This document shows, one piece after another, positions 12,419-24,252 of a stretch of DNA of 64,000 nt (positions are counted from its first letter, which is position 1; every line of letters starts with the position of its first letter). The notes under the pieces were generated by a model. It did not search any database. It saw only the letters and a list, made by a program, of their open reading frames with translations, and had not been told where the DNA came from. The DNA is from Sarcomyxa edulis (lineage: Eukaryota; Basidiomycota; Agaricomycetes; Agaricales; Mycenaceae). The DNA lies in NCBI GenBank assembly GCA_009761415.1, contig QUOL01000007.1, forward strand, positions 620,001-684,000, written 5' to 3'. The translations under genes and the position numbers were made by a program.

Positions 12419-13573
12419 ATGGATTCTCCCTCTAGCTCATCCAGCTCTAGCACAAGCACCAGCAGCAGCAGCACCAGGTCTTCACCTGTACACCATGCTA
12501 GTCTCGTAGACCCTGCTACACACTCTCCAGCTTTACTTGATCTCATTGACGTCAAGATATCTCGTTCTCTTATCGGTATGTACCACTACACACAATTTTC
12601 ATTTCGTCTACTTACATCTTACATCTTATCAAATCACAGAATACGTCGTCGAATGCGTATCCGAAACAGTCGACTACGCAATGGGCAGACCCTCGTCTTC
12701 ATCTCGGGGTCGCACCACTCGCCCCGCAAACAAAACATTCACCACATTCGTCACCAATGTCATCACTCGCGCTGAGATTACCACACCAGTACTCCTCGCT
12801 TCTCTCGTCTACATCGACAGAGCAAAGCCACATCTTCACATTGCCCTAGAGGAATGGGCACTCGAGCGAGTTTTCCTAGGGGCTGTCATCGTCGCTTCAA
12901 AGGTAAGCTTTCTTAAAATTATTTCTTTCTCTCTCGATCGATCACATGCTCATATCAATATTTTCTATCCTCCCAGTACTTGAACGACTCGACACTAAAG
13001 AACGTACACTGGGCACTATGCACCGGTGTCTTCGGCAAACGCGACGTAGGACGCATCGAGCGCGAGTTCCTCGACGTCCTCGATTTCGAACTGGGCATCG
13101 CAGAGGATGACCTCCTGAGCCACCACGATGGTATCTCAGCAGCTACAGGCCTCGCATCCCACGTCCACTACGCACACGAACACGAGAAGACACACGCTTC
13201 CGTGCGCGCACACAAACAACACCACCACAGACACCGACACGCATCGGTACCAGAACTCGAACCGTCGAGTCCACAGTCGTCTTCTTCTGCAGGCGACTCG
13301 TCGCCTCGGACACCGTCTACGCTTGCATCGCCGTCTCCTCTTACGCTACAAAAGCCACACGTACCATCATCATCATCTTCATCTTCGGAAGCAGCCCCAC
13401 CACATAAACCGGCGGCTCCTACCAAGAAATCATCATTCCAAGCGACAACATTAGAGTTGCTCCGCTCTTTCCCCATTCCCTTGCCCACGCATCATCATCA
13501 TCACACCTCTCACCATCATTCAAATCCAACGCCGCAATCGCATTCGCAGTTCCCTATCCGGATCGCTGCATGA
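12419..13573 (+). CDS. Pcl/Pho80-type cyclin
   Basis: This is a cyclin of the Pcl/Pho80 group, which activates a Pho85/CDK5-like kinase and in fungi links nutrients and morphogenesis to the cell cycle. Exons are 12419-12575, 12640-12902 and 12977-13573, giving 338 residues. The cyclin box spans roughly residues 50-185. Typical blocks are TTPVLLASLVYIDRAKP, ERVFLGAVIVASKYLNDSTL, NVHWALCTGVFGKRDVGRIE and FLDVLDFELGIAEDDLLSH. The N-terminus is serine-rich. The C-terminal 130 residues are low complexity, with His-rich runs (HHHRHRH; HHHHHTSHHH), serine tracts and prolines, probably disordered. The gene lies alone between two large non-coding stretches, as is common for highly regulated genes. Which Pcl subgroup it belongs to cannot be fixed by eye. 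Confidence 0.88.
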
Positions 13574-16500
13574 TCGATCGACTCTGCCATTCCTTCATCC
13601 TTGTTTTTCGTCGAAATCATAACTCTGTCAAATGCTCTCTGTTCGCTTTATCACCATCTCTCTATCTATCTTTTCCTTTCTCATTCGTACGCGTACTGCT
13701 TCTATCAGTTAATGCATCCATCATTTTCATTTCATCTTCATTTTCATTCTCCATTTCTGCATTGCATTATCATAACGTTCCCCCACATGAATTCCCATCC
13801 CCTTCTCTATCTCTATTTATATACCGTACTACTGTGCGTCCACCAACACTTGATCTTATCCACCTCTCCCTCTCCTGTGTCTCTTGTCTATCTATCTCGT
13901 ATACATATCATCATTAGGAATAAACATTCATATCCTCCCACAAAAACCCCGATCCACTAAGCACTAAGCACTCCATCGCGCAATCGCAATCGCAATGTCT
14001 TGTACTACTGAGTAATCCACTCCAATTTCCTGAATCCTCGGTAATCCCAGTCACCAGTCATCCCAAAAAAAACATGTCCCAAAGTCAGGAGTTCCGAGTC
14101 TGTCTGAGTCACCTATCGATGTAAGCAATGACTATTTTTTTCTTCATCCGTACCCGACGGCTACAAGTAAAGTACCCGGAAGGGCAGCGTTACGGTTTAG
14201 CATCGGCAAGAAAGATCCGGAGCCGGATCCTCCGTACATAATTTCGTTGACTCATCCTCAACTTAGAGCCATGGATCGTTTCCGAGCGTCCGAGTGCAGC
14301 TGCAGGAGATCCGGCCATCATGGACTTGGGAAGCTGGGAAGCTTAGTACTAGTGTTGGACATGGGGTTGGGTATTTGGGGGCGCTAGAGTCATTGCGACG
14401 GTGGGTATGGGAGCCGTCGGAGGGAGTCAGGCGCGCGGTTGTGGTATGGTATGGTATCACAGCTTGTCTGCTGTTCTGCCGTGGACTCCGGATTTCACCC
14501 TAGTATTGCATTGAATGTGACATTGTCAACAGCTCAGGCTGCGTCGTTTTTTGGACAGACTCAGACACAAGCCTCAGGGTGAGAGCAGGTTATGTGCCGG
14601 TTCGTTCCGTCGCGGTATGCGCATGCTAACAAAACAAGCATGCATATGGCCCTGTCGGATATCTTGGAGGACCGGAATTTGAGTGGTCAGCTACCGAGGA
14701 AGCCCCAAGGCTGAAGCTTGAGTTTCGACTTGGTCGGAATTACGATGTCGGTGGAATGCAGTGCTATGTTTGTTAGACTCAAGCTAAGCGATGTCTACTT
14801 CAACTTCCAAAATGTCAAATATATACATGGAATTGAGGTGATATTTCGAGTTTCGTGCGGACGTCGACAATGTACCTGTTGCTACACACTGGCATGTGCT
14901 GCTTTCCTCAAGACAACCAATGATAAACGAGGATCGGATCGGGCTGAAGAGGGACTCGGAGGCACGTCGAGAGAGGAATGGTACATATATGGTATGATTA
15001 TCGGAGGGTATCGGTATCCATACTTTACCCCATGCCCATCCATGCTCATGCCATGAAAGGAAAAGAAAGAAAGCGAAAATAGCCCGCGAGTCCGAGTCCG
15101 AGTCCCTGCTCTACTTACTTGCCTCCGAGTCCGAGTCCGAATTCGAGCGGCATCACCCATGAGATATACAATGATAATCCCTCAGATCTCAGACCTTCAG
15201 GGCACACTTACTTTTGTTCTGGCTGGGCCTTTGGAGAACGGAGAGATGGGGAAGCTACAGATTATAGGTTGTGTCTGGACTCTTAATCGTAGGGTTCCTA
15301 GATACACCATGCGTCATATCAAAGGTCTGGAATTGATTGCGGTATGTTTATCGGTTTTTTATTATCTCGATCGGGTGAGCCGGTGAATGTGGGGAACATT
15401 GTATATTGTGTTTCTATTTTGGGCGTCTGGCCAATAGGAAGGGATGGGTTGTTTGGTTGGGACATGGGAGATAAATAAGGTTCGGGCCGCGGAGTTCTCA
15501 TTGGCTTTCAGATATGCGCACGTGCTTATTAGACTTCTACCCAGTCTGAGTCTCTTGCCGAGGTACTGCGCCATCATCCATCAACTGGTTACTGCGCCGA
15601 ACATACACGTCGTTCTTCCCTTTTCCGTCCGTCCGTAGCACATCCCCACAAAAATTGTAGTGTCCTTCCTGGTAACTGAGTACACGTATGCATGCGCTGA
15701 TCCTTGATGGAGCCGTCGCAAAGCCGTCGGATGCGATGATGCCCAGAGGATCCAGACACCGTGACCACTGACGCGCCGCAGTGAGTCAAACTGCGGTTGC
15801 TCGTTTCATGGCGTCAACCACACACAGCATTGACTGGAGGATACGCCAACTATAAACAAGAATATAACCCTGCTTTTCTGAATCCTATTCACTCGAACGC
15901 AGCGCTCAACGCTCGCCGCTCGCAGTTTCACTCCGTCGTTGGTGTGTCAGTGACCCTAGTTTCCTCCGGAGGCCCTCCCCATGGGGTCGGTCAATACCGC
16001 GGCATCGATATCGATATCGTGATGATAACATTGATTCGGACAATGTTATGGTACGTATATCAAGTCACGGTATCACAGCTATATATAATGCATAGTGCAT
16101 TCCTTGCCTTCGAATCCGCTTATGTAGACGCTGGCACGAACGAAATCGCGATTCTAACCGATCGCGACGGAAACGTAGTGTATTTCAGAGGCGCCCACCG
16201 CTGCTGATACGATTTCTGGCTGTGAGATCGACCGGACACGGACACGGACACGTTACGGATCCGGGACGGACATGGAGATAATCATGAAGCTCGAGTTGGA
16301 TCCGTGATCATGATGGTTTGCATAATCCATATATTCATCGTCCATAATGAGGCCCAACTTGAATGCAGCGGACCTGAATACAAGGATTTGATTTGATTTG
16401 TGTGGATTTGGTCCTTAGCATTTAAGAGTTCATCGAGAACGCGTACGAACGAGGAAGTCGGTGAATCGTGATGTGATGGACGATGAATGGAATAAGGATG

Positions 16501-17162
16501 CACGCTGACGTTACTGTTGCTGTCGCTGTTACTGTTACTTACTGTTACTGTGGGTACAAGGCGTTCCAGTCAACATATTCCAGTCCTAAGAAATCGAATT
16601 CGAATCGTGGATATCGTAAGATCCGACCCCAAGTGTTCGAAGAGCTGTCGCCCTGGTATTGATAATGATGTTGGCGTTGTTCCTGTTCCTCGTAGCGATA
16701 ATGGCGACTGCATACCTAGATATGGAAGCTGAGGTGTCCGCCGTGTAAACTTCCGGTGAGACCTGAGGGGGATGCGCTGAGGGCCTGGAACGCGGTGGGT
16801 TTGAATGACCAAGGCATTTAGAGTAGCTTGTCGAGTTTCATGTTTGGGATGGTCTGGGGGTGGCGTACGTGACTCAGCGTATGTCGAGTATGATTATTAT
16901 TGATATCGGCGGTTAGCTGACTTGAACGCTGATACTTAAGACGACAGAGATGAAGCAGGTTTCAAATGGGACGGAAGGCAAAACGAGTGGAGCCAGGGCG
17001 GTTGGGCAATGCACTGATTGACGACGCAAGGGGGTCCGGCGATCAACAACGCGAAGGAGAACGCGAAAGGTTCGTTCCATGCCTATGGAATGTCGAAATC
17101 CAGGTGCGTGCTCTTTGTATGTGATTGCTGGTCGAAAATGACACTCGCGTTTCACGTCGCCT
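13574..17162. other. Long gene-poor region downstream of the cyclin gene
   Basis: This 3.6-kb stretch shows no coding sequence that I can support. Open frames such as 14718-15056 (+) and 15797-16207 (+) carry no recognisable motif. Simple repeats are scattered through it: GAGTCC units near 15086-15148, GGACAC units near 16233-16251, and GTTACTG-like units near 16509-16551. A CT-rich stretch just after the cyclin stop (13600-13920) is probably its 3' UTR and terminator. No tRNA or transposon ends were recognised. Confidence 0.45.
15086..15148. repeat. Interrupted GAGTCC hexamer repeat
   Basis: The unit GAGTCC is repeated about three times, then again after a roughly 25-bp interruption, before passing into an EcoRI-like GAATTC. 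It lies in non-coding DNA and creates a spurious Arg/Thr-rich frame on the minus strand. It is a simple sequence with no assigned function. Confidence 0.6.
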
Positions 17163-18564
17163 TCATGTGTATATAGCAGGCGTTGAGACCACGGTAGTGT
17201 TGATATCTTTGTCGATGTCGGTCACGCCATCATCGTGTCGTGTTCGTGCCCGTTCTGCGGTTCCACTCGTACTAGCACGCGCCTCCTCCAGATCCTTCGA
17301 TTCCTGGGCCTGAGCTAGAACAACCTCCCCATAATCCAGTACATCCGCACCGATCGCCCGACTCAGGTGTTTGCAGTTGATGCACATGGGCCTTATAGCG
17401 GATGAAGTATGTAGGATGGAGTGTATACTTCTCAACAGTTCATTCGTCGGTACCATTCTCTGTGGTGTAGGTGTAGGAGTGCACACGATAGCAGGGCTGA
17501 GTCCCAAGATGGCATCAACGGGTGAAAGACCAGTTTTATCGTCTGGTTTGTTCATGGCTGCGACGTTCAAAGCGAGAGTCGTGAATGAGGTTAGAGGTAA
17601 TGTTTTATGGAACCTGGAGTCGTGGTCGAGATACTAAGTTAGGACGACGATGTAATGGTTGCTTTCAAGGGTAAAAATGGGACGCACGCAGCAAACGGGA
17701 CAGTCTCTGCACAATGCCCCCATTTCGATCGTTCCCATGGAGTATTATGCGCGTCGTCTGAATGCAGCCGTTGGAGAGGAGAGGGATGTTGTAACGCGTG
17801 GGTCCAAAGAGAGTCGAGTAGGGATGCTTTGGATTGGCGTATGGCTTCGGGGTGAGTGAGGGAAGCGGGACCACCTTGCCCGCCTATACTCGAACCGAGG
17901 GCTAGGAGCGATGGGAAGGGGTGTGTATGGTGCGAGTGGGGCCAGAGAAGTTGTACGATAGTCGGTGGACGTGTATCGATGAGGGAACTTGATAGTTTGC
18001 ATAGTTTGGCGTAAAGAGTCAGAAGTTGGATTGGGTGGGCGAAAGACAGTCCATGAGGTTGGAGGGACAGTATGTATCCTAGAAGATACATTAAATCAAT
18101 CAGGGACAGCCAAGGTGTTACTCACCCAATGCTGTGAAGTAGTCGGGAATGTTGAGGTTGGGATGATCATGGTAGGTGACTTTGACGGTGTGTATGGGGT
18201 TCCCTGGCACGACGTGATTGCGGTGTTCACTGCAGAAAAAAGGGGATGAGCTTCCAGAGTAGATGATAGGCATAGAATACTTGCAGACATGGCTTGAGAA
18301 TCTCGGTATATACTTTACGATGATGTTCGGTAGACCCTGGTGCGAGACAGAGGTTCCGTAGGAAAGAGGGCAGCTAGCGGTCCGTTTAAACCTGGTTTAC
18401 GTGAGTAGAATGAGCTGTGAGTGCTCACTGATATAGATTTTAGCATGCATATGCGATGCAAACCAGTGGGAGTCGATAAGTTGCGTGAGGTCCACGAGTG
18501 GGAAGAGTGTTGGGGTCAAAATGAAATTTATCGAGTCGCGTCTCTCTCGAAAACACTCTTGCAT
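17163..18564 (-). CDS. Deaminase-superfamily-like protein (CAE...CxxC)
   Basis: Minus-strand exons 18564-18429, 18391-18319, 18229-18126, 18078-17684 and 17633-17163 give a 392-residue protein. Two zinc-ligand motifs typical of the nucleic acid/nucleotide deaminase superfamily are present: WGHCAET at about residues 224-230 (a C-A-E variant of H-A-E) and PMCINC at about 318-323. Between them lies the hydrophobic stretch FTTLALNVAA. This arrangement resembles the fungal OTT_1508-like deaminases, but that assignment is inference. The helical N-terminal 200 residues have no match I know, and the C-terminus is charged and probably disordered. The first intron would be only 37 nt, which is very short, so the first exon is the least certain part. 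The next in-frame codon upstream of the chosen ATG region is a stop. It is transcribed divergently from PGS1 across about 140 bp. Substrate and role are unknown. Confidence 0.62.
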
Positions 18565-18703
18565 TTGTCCTACATCCGGCACTCCACCTCAACTCGTCTT
18601 TTACAGCTTTCGATATGAACCCACAACTCTAAATCATCTGAGATATATCCCAAGCTCGCTGTCTACTTGTTCCTCGAAGTTTCGTGGTATCTTTGCCATA
18701 CCC
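18565..18703. promoter_or_regulatory. Short bidirectional promoter region
   Basis: Only about 139 bp separate the proposed start codons of the deaminase-like gene (minus) and PGS1 (plus). Both core promoters must lie here or overlap the neighbouring 5' exon, so shared control is possible. No distinct TATA box stands out. Confidence 0.5.
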
Positions 18704-20708
18704 ATGCTTGCCACAGTCCGATCGAGTCTTTTCTACGCGTCCGTAAGCCAACCATACCCAAGAACACTCCTCAAGTCACCTAGGAGACATATATCCATCT
18801 CTACATCGTCCTTACACCCCTCTATTCGCGATTTCACCTCTGCTTTAGCTCAGAAACAGCCGTGTTTCGCCGTCTCGCCAGATGACATCCATGTTTTGTC
18901 TGAACCTTCCCAGTTTTATGCCCTACTACTGGTAAGTACTCGTCTAGATATGATTTGGTCGAAAACCTGACTTCATCATACTCCTAGGACATGATATCGC
19001 GTGCTAAAACTCGCATTTTCATATCATCTCTGTACTTGGGTTCCGAAGAATCCGAACTGGTGAGCCAAAGTGTTGCCCCTTCTCATTCAGTAGCTGACCG
19101 GAACACTAGATATCAGCCCTCTCAGCCCGCCTCCAATCGACCCCATCTCTCCACCTTCACCTCCAGCTCGACCTCAACCGGTCAACCCGTCCAGGGCCCT
19201 CGAGCACTGCGTCGATTCTAGTCCCCCTCCTCCATGCATTCCCCTCACGTGTACATGTCTCTCTATTCAGAAGCCCTCGTCTACGAGGGTTGATGGCCGC
19301 GCTCGTCCCTCCACGATTCAACGAAGGGTGGGGAACCTGGCATGCAAAGATATACGGTGTCGACGACGAGGTGATAATCAGCGGGTGAGTTGCTTTCTGG
19401 TATGTAATATACGCACAAATTCGATGCGACGGGAAGCTCATCGTCTCCCCCTTTTGTTTTTGGCGTAGAGCGAATCTCAACAAATCGTATTTCACCAATC
19501 GTCAAGACCGGTATATCCACTTTACAGCTCAGCCTCTTCTGGCAGAGTACTGTTTCGGATTCTTGAGAGTCGTATCCTCGTTCTCGTTCAACTTGATGGC
19601 TAATCATGACTCGATGACTGCGAAAGCGCAAAATCAAGAACAAGACCAAGATGGATACCACCTCGAATGGCCCGACCCACTCATTCATCCACACCACATC
19701 CAGTCAAAAGCAGAAATTGCGCTATCTGATTACCAGGAGTCATATATGAATATCTCCCCTCTACATGACCCAACTCCACCCGACGACCCAAATCTCAAAT
19801 CCGAACCTCAAGTCCTCATATTCCCCATCATCCAAGCCGGCCAATTCAACATCCGAGAAGAAGAACACGCCCTCGAGTCTTTGTTTTCTCATCTAGAAAC
19901 ATGGCAGTGTTGGTCCAATGATTCTGATGCCGATAACGCCTCATCTACGAAACAAGCCATAAACCCTCTAACATCCATAGACCTCACCAGCGGGTATTTT
20001 GGTCTGTACAAACCTTACCAAAACCTCATCATGAACACTCGAGCGAGAATGGAGTGTAAAATCGTTGCTTCCGCGCCCAAGGTTCGTCGATTCCATTATC
20101 TTCTTTCATGAAGGTTATTGACTTCTCTTGAACGCAGGCCAACGGATTCTTCGGCTCCCGCGGAGTCTCAGGGAGGATACCGGAGGGGTATACGCTGTTG
20201 GAGCAGAGATTCATGAGGGCTGTTGAACGGGCTGGACGAGGGTGGACGCGTGAGAATGGAGGAGTGCTGTTGAGTGAGTGGGAGAAGGATGGGTGGACTT
20301 ATCATGCCAAAGGTAGGCGTTTTCAATCCCGTGTGCTTGTCTGAGCTCGATTGACGCGTGCTTCGAAAAGGAATCTGGCTATCTCCGTCTGCATCGTCAG
20401 AGACAGAGAAAGAATCTTCGGACTCGATACCAATCCTCACATTGTTCGGATCTACGAACTTGAACTCGAGATCTGCAAATCTGGATACAGAGTTGTCGTT
20501 TATCATGATTGTGCCATCAGAACCCACTACTGTCGACAATGGCCACGGCGACGGTGAAGACCAGAATGGAGGTGCGTTAAAGCTACGTCAACGCCTCGCG
20601 GAGGAGGTCCGACATCTGCGAGAACACGCTCGGGAGTGGGAAGGTAGGGAAAGGAAGGTGAGAATCGGGACGAAAGCGCTTGTTGCGCTTGTTGGGGGGA
20701 TGTTGTAG
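18704..20708 (+). CDS. PGS1: Phosphatidylglycerophosphate synthase, PLD type
   Basis: This is CDP-diacylglycerol--glycerol-3-phosphate 3-phosphatidyltransferase, the committed step of cardiolipin synthesis in the mitochondrial inner membrane. Exons are 18704-18931, 18988-19059, 19110-19384, 19469-20081, 20138-20312 and 20371-20708, giving 566 residues. The N-terminus is basic and hydroxylated without acidic residues (LLKSPRRHISIST), as expected of a mitochondrial targeting peptide. The block AKTRIFISSLYLGSEESEL opens the phospholipase-D fold. The first H-x-K motif is WHAKIYGVDDEVIISGANL at about residues 176-195. The second begins YHAKGIWL near residue 452 and continues to LFGSTNLNSRSANLDTE. 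Two half-sites as in yeast Pgs1 make the identity secure. Confidence 0.93.
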
Positions 20709-20860
20709 GAGGTATAGTTGAATATAAATTTTCAAGAGCGAGCAGATTGTCACTCAAGCTTGAAGTAAGTAGGTACTTATGTCTGGGGATTCGGAAGCAC
20801 CGCAGCTGCCTTGTCGGGATTCGGAAATGTTTGGAACGGACGTCTATTCCAAGCATGTCA

Positions 20861-20888
20861 TCACATCGCGTGGTGACCGCGTGACCGT
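20861..20888. promoter_or_regulatory. CGCG/GTGAC element upstream of F-box copy A
   Basis: A cluster TCACATCGCG followed by GTGACCGCGTGACC lies about 55-80 bp before the start of copy A. Similar CGCG plus GTCAC/GTGAC clusters precede other copies of the family. A regulatory role is inferred from its recurrence only. Confidence 0.4.
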
Positions 20889-20942
20889 GTTCATCTTCTT
20901 TCATCTTCTTTCATCTCACCATCCAACGTTCTAACATTCAGA

Positions 20943-23340
20943 ATGTCTACCTCTGATCAGTCAATACGAAGGTCTTCCCGAATCGCTCATGTAAATGCCC
21001 TAAAGGCGTTTGGTTTGACTTCCGCCGTTCCACCATCGCTGCCACATGGATCAAACCTGGGTACCGGTAATACCGATGACAGACTACACAGGAAGGGCCA
21101 GAAGACCAGATCCATAAAGCATCAAACAAATCGCCAACCTCATCGCGGAAAGATTATGGACATGCCACTTGATGTCCTATACGAGATATTTGAATTTCTT
21201 CTCCCTCTTGACGTTCTCCGTCTCTCACGGACGTCTAAAGCTATCAGAAATGTCCTGATGCATCGCTCATCGATGTTCATTTGGAAATCTGCGTTCGCGA
21301 ATTGGAGTGTGTGCACCGGGTGTCCACCTCCTCCGTGCCCTGAGGATCTCATAGAGCCTCAGTGGGCCAGTCTTCTTTTCGATGATCATTGCTCTGTCAG
21401 ATTCTTTCATTGGATCTTTGATTTTCATTAGTCTAATCTTTATGATAGATCTGCCTAAAATCTGGTGGCTCGAACGTCTTATGGGCATTCCGCGTTCGGT
21501 GCTGCAAGTGGTGCCTCACAGATCCCTTTGGGTACCTGATCCAGCTCACTTCACTGGCTTGATATTCTGATCCGATTAAATACAGGGACTTTACACCTTC
21601 GTTGAGCATCGACCCGCGACTCCCGTCCACTGCAAATGTTCTTCTATCGGCACGTGTAACTGAAAGTGCGTCTGGTTGTTACCCCCTCATCGTTTTCTTA
21701 CTCATTTGGGTCGTAGATAGAACCTTCTATTATCGAAAAAGTGACGGAGATGACTTTGCCAAGGAATTTGAAGATGCAATCGACAAAGGCTGTTGTTTGG
21801 ACAGAAGATTCAAGCTGGTAGCCAAACGTCAAAAGGTTTGTGTCTCGCTCCGAGTCGATCCGAGTCGTAACACATATTCATGACTTTGTCTTCCTTCTTT
21901 AGCATATCAAACTCTACGAGACCTGGGCCAAAGAGGTCGCTGAACGTGGTAAAACGCTCGAAATGCGAAAGAAAGCGTACGTCCATTCACTTCATGCTCC
22001 TGATGAACGACCTAATGTGGTGTTCAGTATTTTCTTAAAGTTGACTTCTTTAGGGTGGGGTAAGAAGATCAAGATCATCGTGGAGACGAGTTATCATACC
22101 GGCCTTGATCCACTGTCGACTCACGCGTTGGTAAGAAAGCCGAAAAATCTCACTGACCACGGTAGGTATCTTTCACCTACTCCCCCATGACTTGCTGATA
22201 TGGTGTTATCAGCCTGGGTTACAATTCAGCCAGTTCTTGTACAACTATTGCAAGAACACAAAGAGAATAGGTTGCGAGCTGAACGTGGACCGTTGATGGA
22301 GGAACGGATACTCATCTTCCGAGAGCTTGTTGATAAGTATAGGATCAAGTGTCAGCGTGACGATCGCCAGATTCTTCCTCCCGTGGCCGACATTTACGAC
22401 ACTCTGGATGGCCTCAAGGCTATCATTGAAGCGGATCCGGAGAAGAACGTCACGTCTAGAAGTTTCTCCAAAATCATGCAGAAGCTTCCTCGACTCGCAG
22501 AGGATTGGCGCAAATCGAAGGACCTCGACCTACTGTCACTCCTACCTGGTCCTCACGGCGAACCGGCTCCTCCACCTGGGGATACTTCACAATTGAACTT
22601 GGCGATTAACACCTGGACCTGTAAAACGTGTATGCAGCTTATAACATACCCTCGCATTTTAGCCCATGCGTGCGCGTCTGAATTACGCGTAGGTATTGAC
22701 GACGTGCAGGAACACTATCGTGTCTTGAACTCCCACCCGTGGAGACTGAGGGATTTCGAATTCGATGACCGGACATCTAGGGTTGCGCGTTGTATCCTTG
22801 AGGAATGTGGTTTGGATTCAAATACTGTCACGTCGGCCGATATGGAAGGCGTATGGGTCGAATGCATGCATCCAAGCTGTCATCGTGATAATGATACCAA
22901 AATGGTCATGTCGTACGGAAGCGCGGTATGTGATTCTCGTTTCTGTTGAATTCGAATCTTTGTCTAACACCTCGCCGCGTCGATTTCCAACAGCTGTCAC
23001 ACTATAAGACGTGTCATTCATGCCTGGACCCGGCAGATTATCCATGGTCATCGTTGGGACCCGCCGAGACTTTGGTGGCACTCCAAGAGATGAACAATCA
23101 CCCGTCCTTCGTTCACTGCTCGGTATGCTCAGAGAAAGTTCTTGATATCACCGTTCATCTACGGGAGTAAGCATTTGTTTCATCCGTTCTCTTGGTGTTT
23201 TCTGATCGATTTCACGTTTGCATAGGCAGCACAAGAAGACCGTCAGAAAGGCAAAGGAAGGAACACACTACTATCTGCCGATCGATGAGCCGCCACCCCA
23301 AGCCATTCTAGTTCACCTCAGGTCTCGATTGTCGGCATAG
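20943..23340 (+). CDS. F-box/zinc-finger family protein, copy A
   Basis: This is a predicted SCF ubiquitin-ligase substrate receptor. Exons are 20943-21395, 21449-21531, 21586-21653, 21717-21835, 21903-21976, 22028-22161, 22213-22925, 22994-23166 and 23226-23340, giving 643 residues. A basic, serine-rich tail is followed by the F-box at about residues 72-118 (MDMPLDVLYEIFEFLLPLDV, then LSRTSKAIRNVLMHRSS). The next exon is Cys-rich (FRVRCCKWCL). The large seventh exon holds a CCHC-like zinc motif (CKTCMQLITYPRILAHAC). The C-terminus holds a CCHH finger (CSVCSEKVLDITVHLREQH). F-box function is established knowledge; the target is unknown. Spacing of the cysteines suggests that the second half binds the substrate through zinc-held folds. 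Its intron positions match those of copies C to G. Confidence 0.83.
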
Positions 23341-23716
23341 GCTGCGGGTAAGACATATCTGAGTGTTTGATACCTTGCCACCTAAATTCTCGCTTTGTCT
23401 GTGAAACAATTGTATGATATGTCTATGGAAATCCTTGTCTGAAAACTCCATGTCTGAGTAATTCGATATCTGACTCGACACCTTGTAACTTCAATGTTGT
23501 TCCCGTCTCGTTTCCCAGCTATTCTGCGCGTTGGACGTCTAGTCCAAACATCTCCGTCTGACTTTTGTAACCTGACCGATTGTCGGCCGGCGGGCCTTCC
23601 AACTTCGACTTCGACTTTTGCTTTGCTTCCACCTCAGACCGTCAATTCAACTGATCACCTTTGAACCTTTCGATATAACCACTCACCCTTGACTTACTAC
23701 TAACTCCTTCAGAACG
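23341..23716. other. Intergenic region between F-box copies A and B
   Basis: This 376-bp stretch carries the probable 3' end of copy A and the former promoter of copy B. It has repeated TGTCTGA-like units around 23398-23475 and a CT-rich stretch at 23600-23710, but no open frame with family similarity. Confidence 0.4.
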
Positions 23717-24252
23717 ATGGATACCACTAACCAACCGATACGAAGGCCTCTGCGTCTTGCGGCCTCAAAACCAGTGGCAACTACTAGATCTTGCCACACG
23801 TCTCCCAGAGGCTCGCGGCATCAGGAGACCACTGACTACGTGCTAATGATTCCGTGGCCGAAACTACGAGTAGAAGGGACCTTCTAGATATGCCTCTGGA
23901 TGTCTTGCTCGAGATTTTCGAACTTCTTCTTCCTCTGGATGTCCTCCATCTTGCACGAACATCCGAAATGCTCCGCGAATATCTCTTGCGTCGCTCAGCA
24001 ATCTCTATCTGGAGTGCCGCATTTTTGAACCTTCCTTTCGTGCCACCTCCGCGCCCCGAAGATCTAGTAGAACCCCAATGGGCCAGCCTTCTCTTCGACA
24101 CTCATTGTTTCGTCAGTCGTGAGGATTTTCATTCTTGAATATCATGCACTGAATGAAGTATTATCACTTCTAGTTATGTTCAGGCTCTGACAGCTCGCGG
24201 ATCATATGGGCGTACAATATTCGGTGCTGCGATGACTGTCTCGAGCCCTGCA
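23717..24252 (+). pseudogene. F-box family fragment, copy B (frameshifted, truncated)
   Basis: The start encodes a tail like that of copy A (TNQPIRRPLRLAA against SDQSIRRSSRIAH), but that frame stops at 23888. The F-box follows in another frame (DMPLDVLLEIFELLLPLDVL, then LARTSEMLREYLLRRSA) and continues through WASLLFDTHCF to a donor at 24112. After an intron ending near 24175, the Cys-rich exon is recognisable (WAYNIRCCDDCLE), then a stop appears and similarity ends. All exons for the zinc-binding half are missing. The broken 5' frame and the missing 3' half make this a decaying copy lying directly downstream of copy A, probably from a tandem duplication. Confidence 0.78.

Noticed and set aside
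14882..15160. Arg/Thr-repeat protein on the minus strand
   Set aside because: The repeat comes from the GAGTCC microsatellite and the frame has no other support.
15797..16207. 136-codon plus-strand frame
   Set aside because: No recognisable motif, atypical codon use and no neighbouring exons; kept as non-coding.
18096..18290. ATG-started minus-strand frame as the start of the deaminase-like gene
   Set aside because: It splices out of phase with the conserved downstream exon; the frame reading NHVVPGNPIHTVKVTYHD joins in phase and is preferred.
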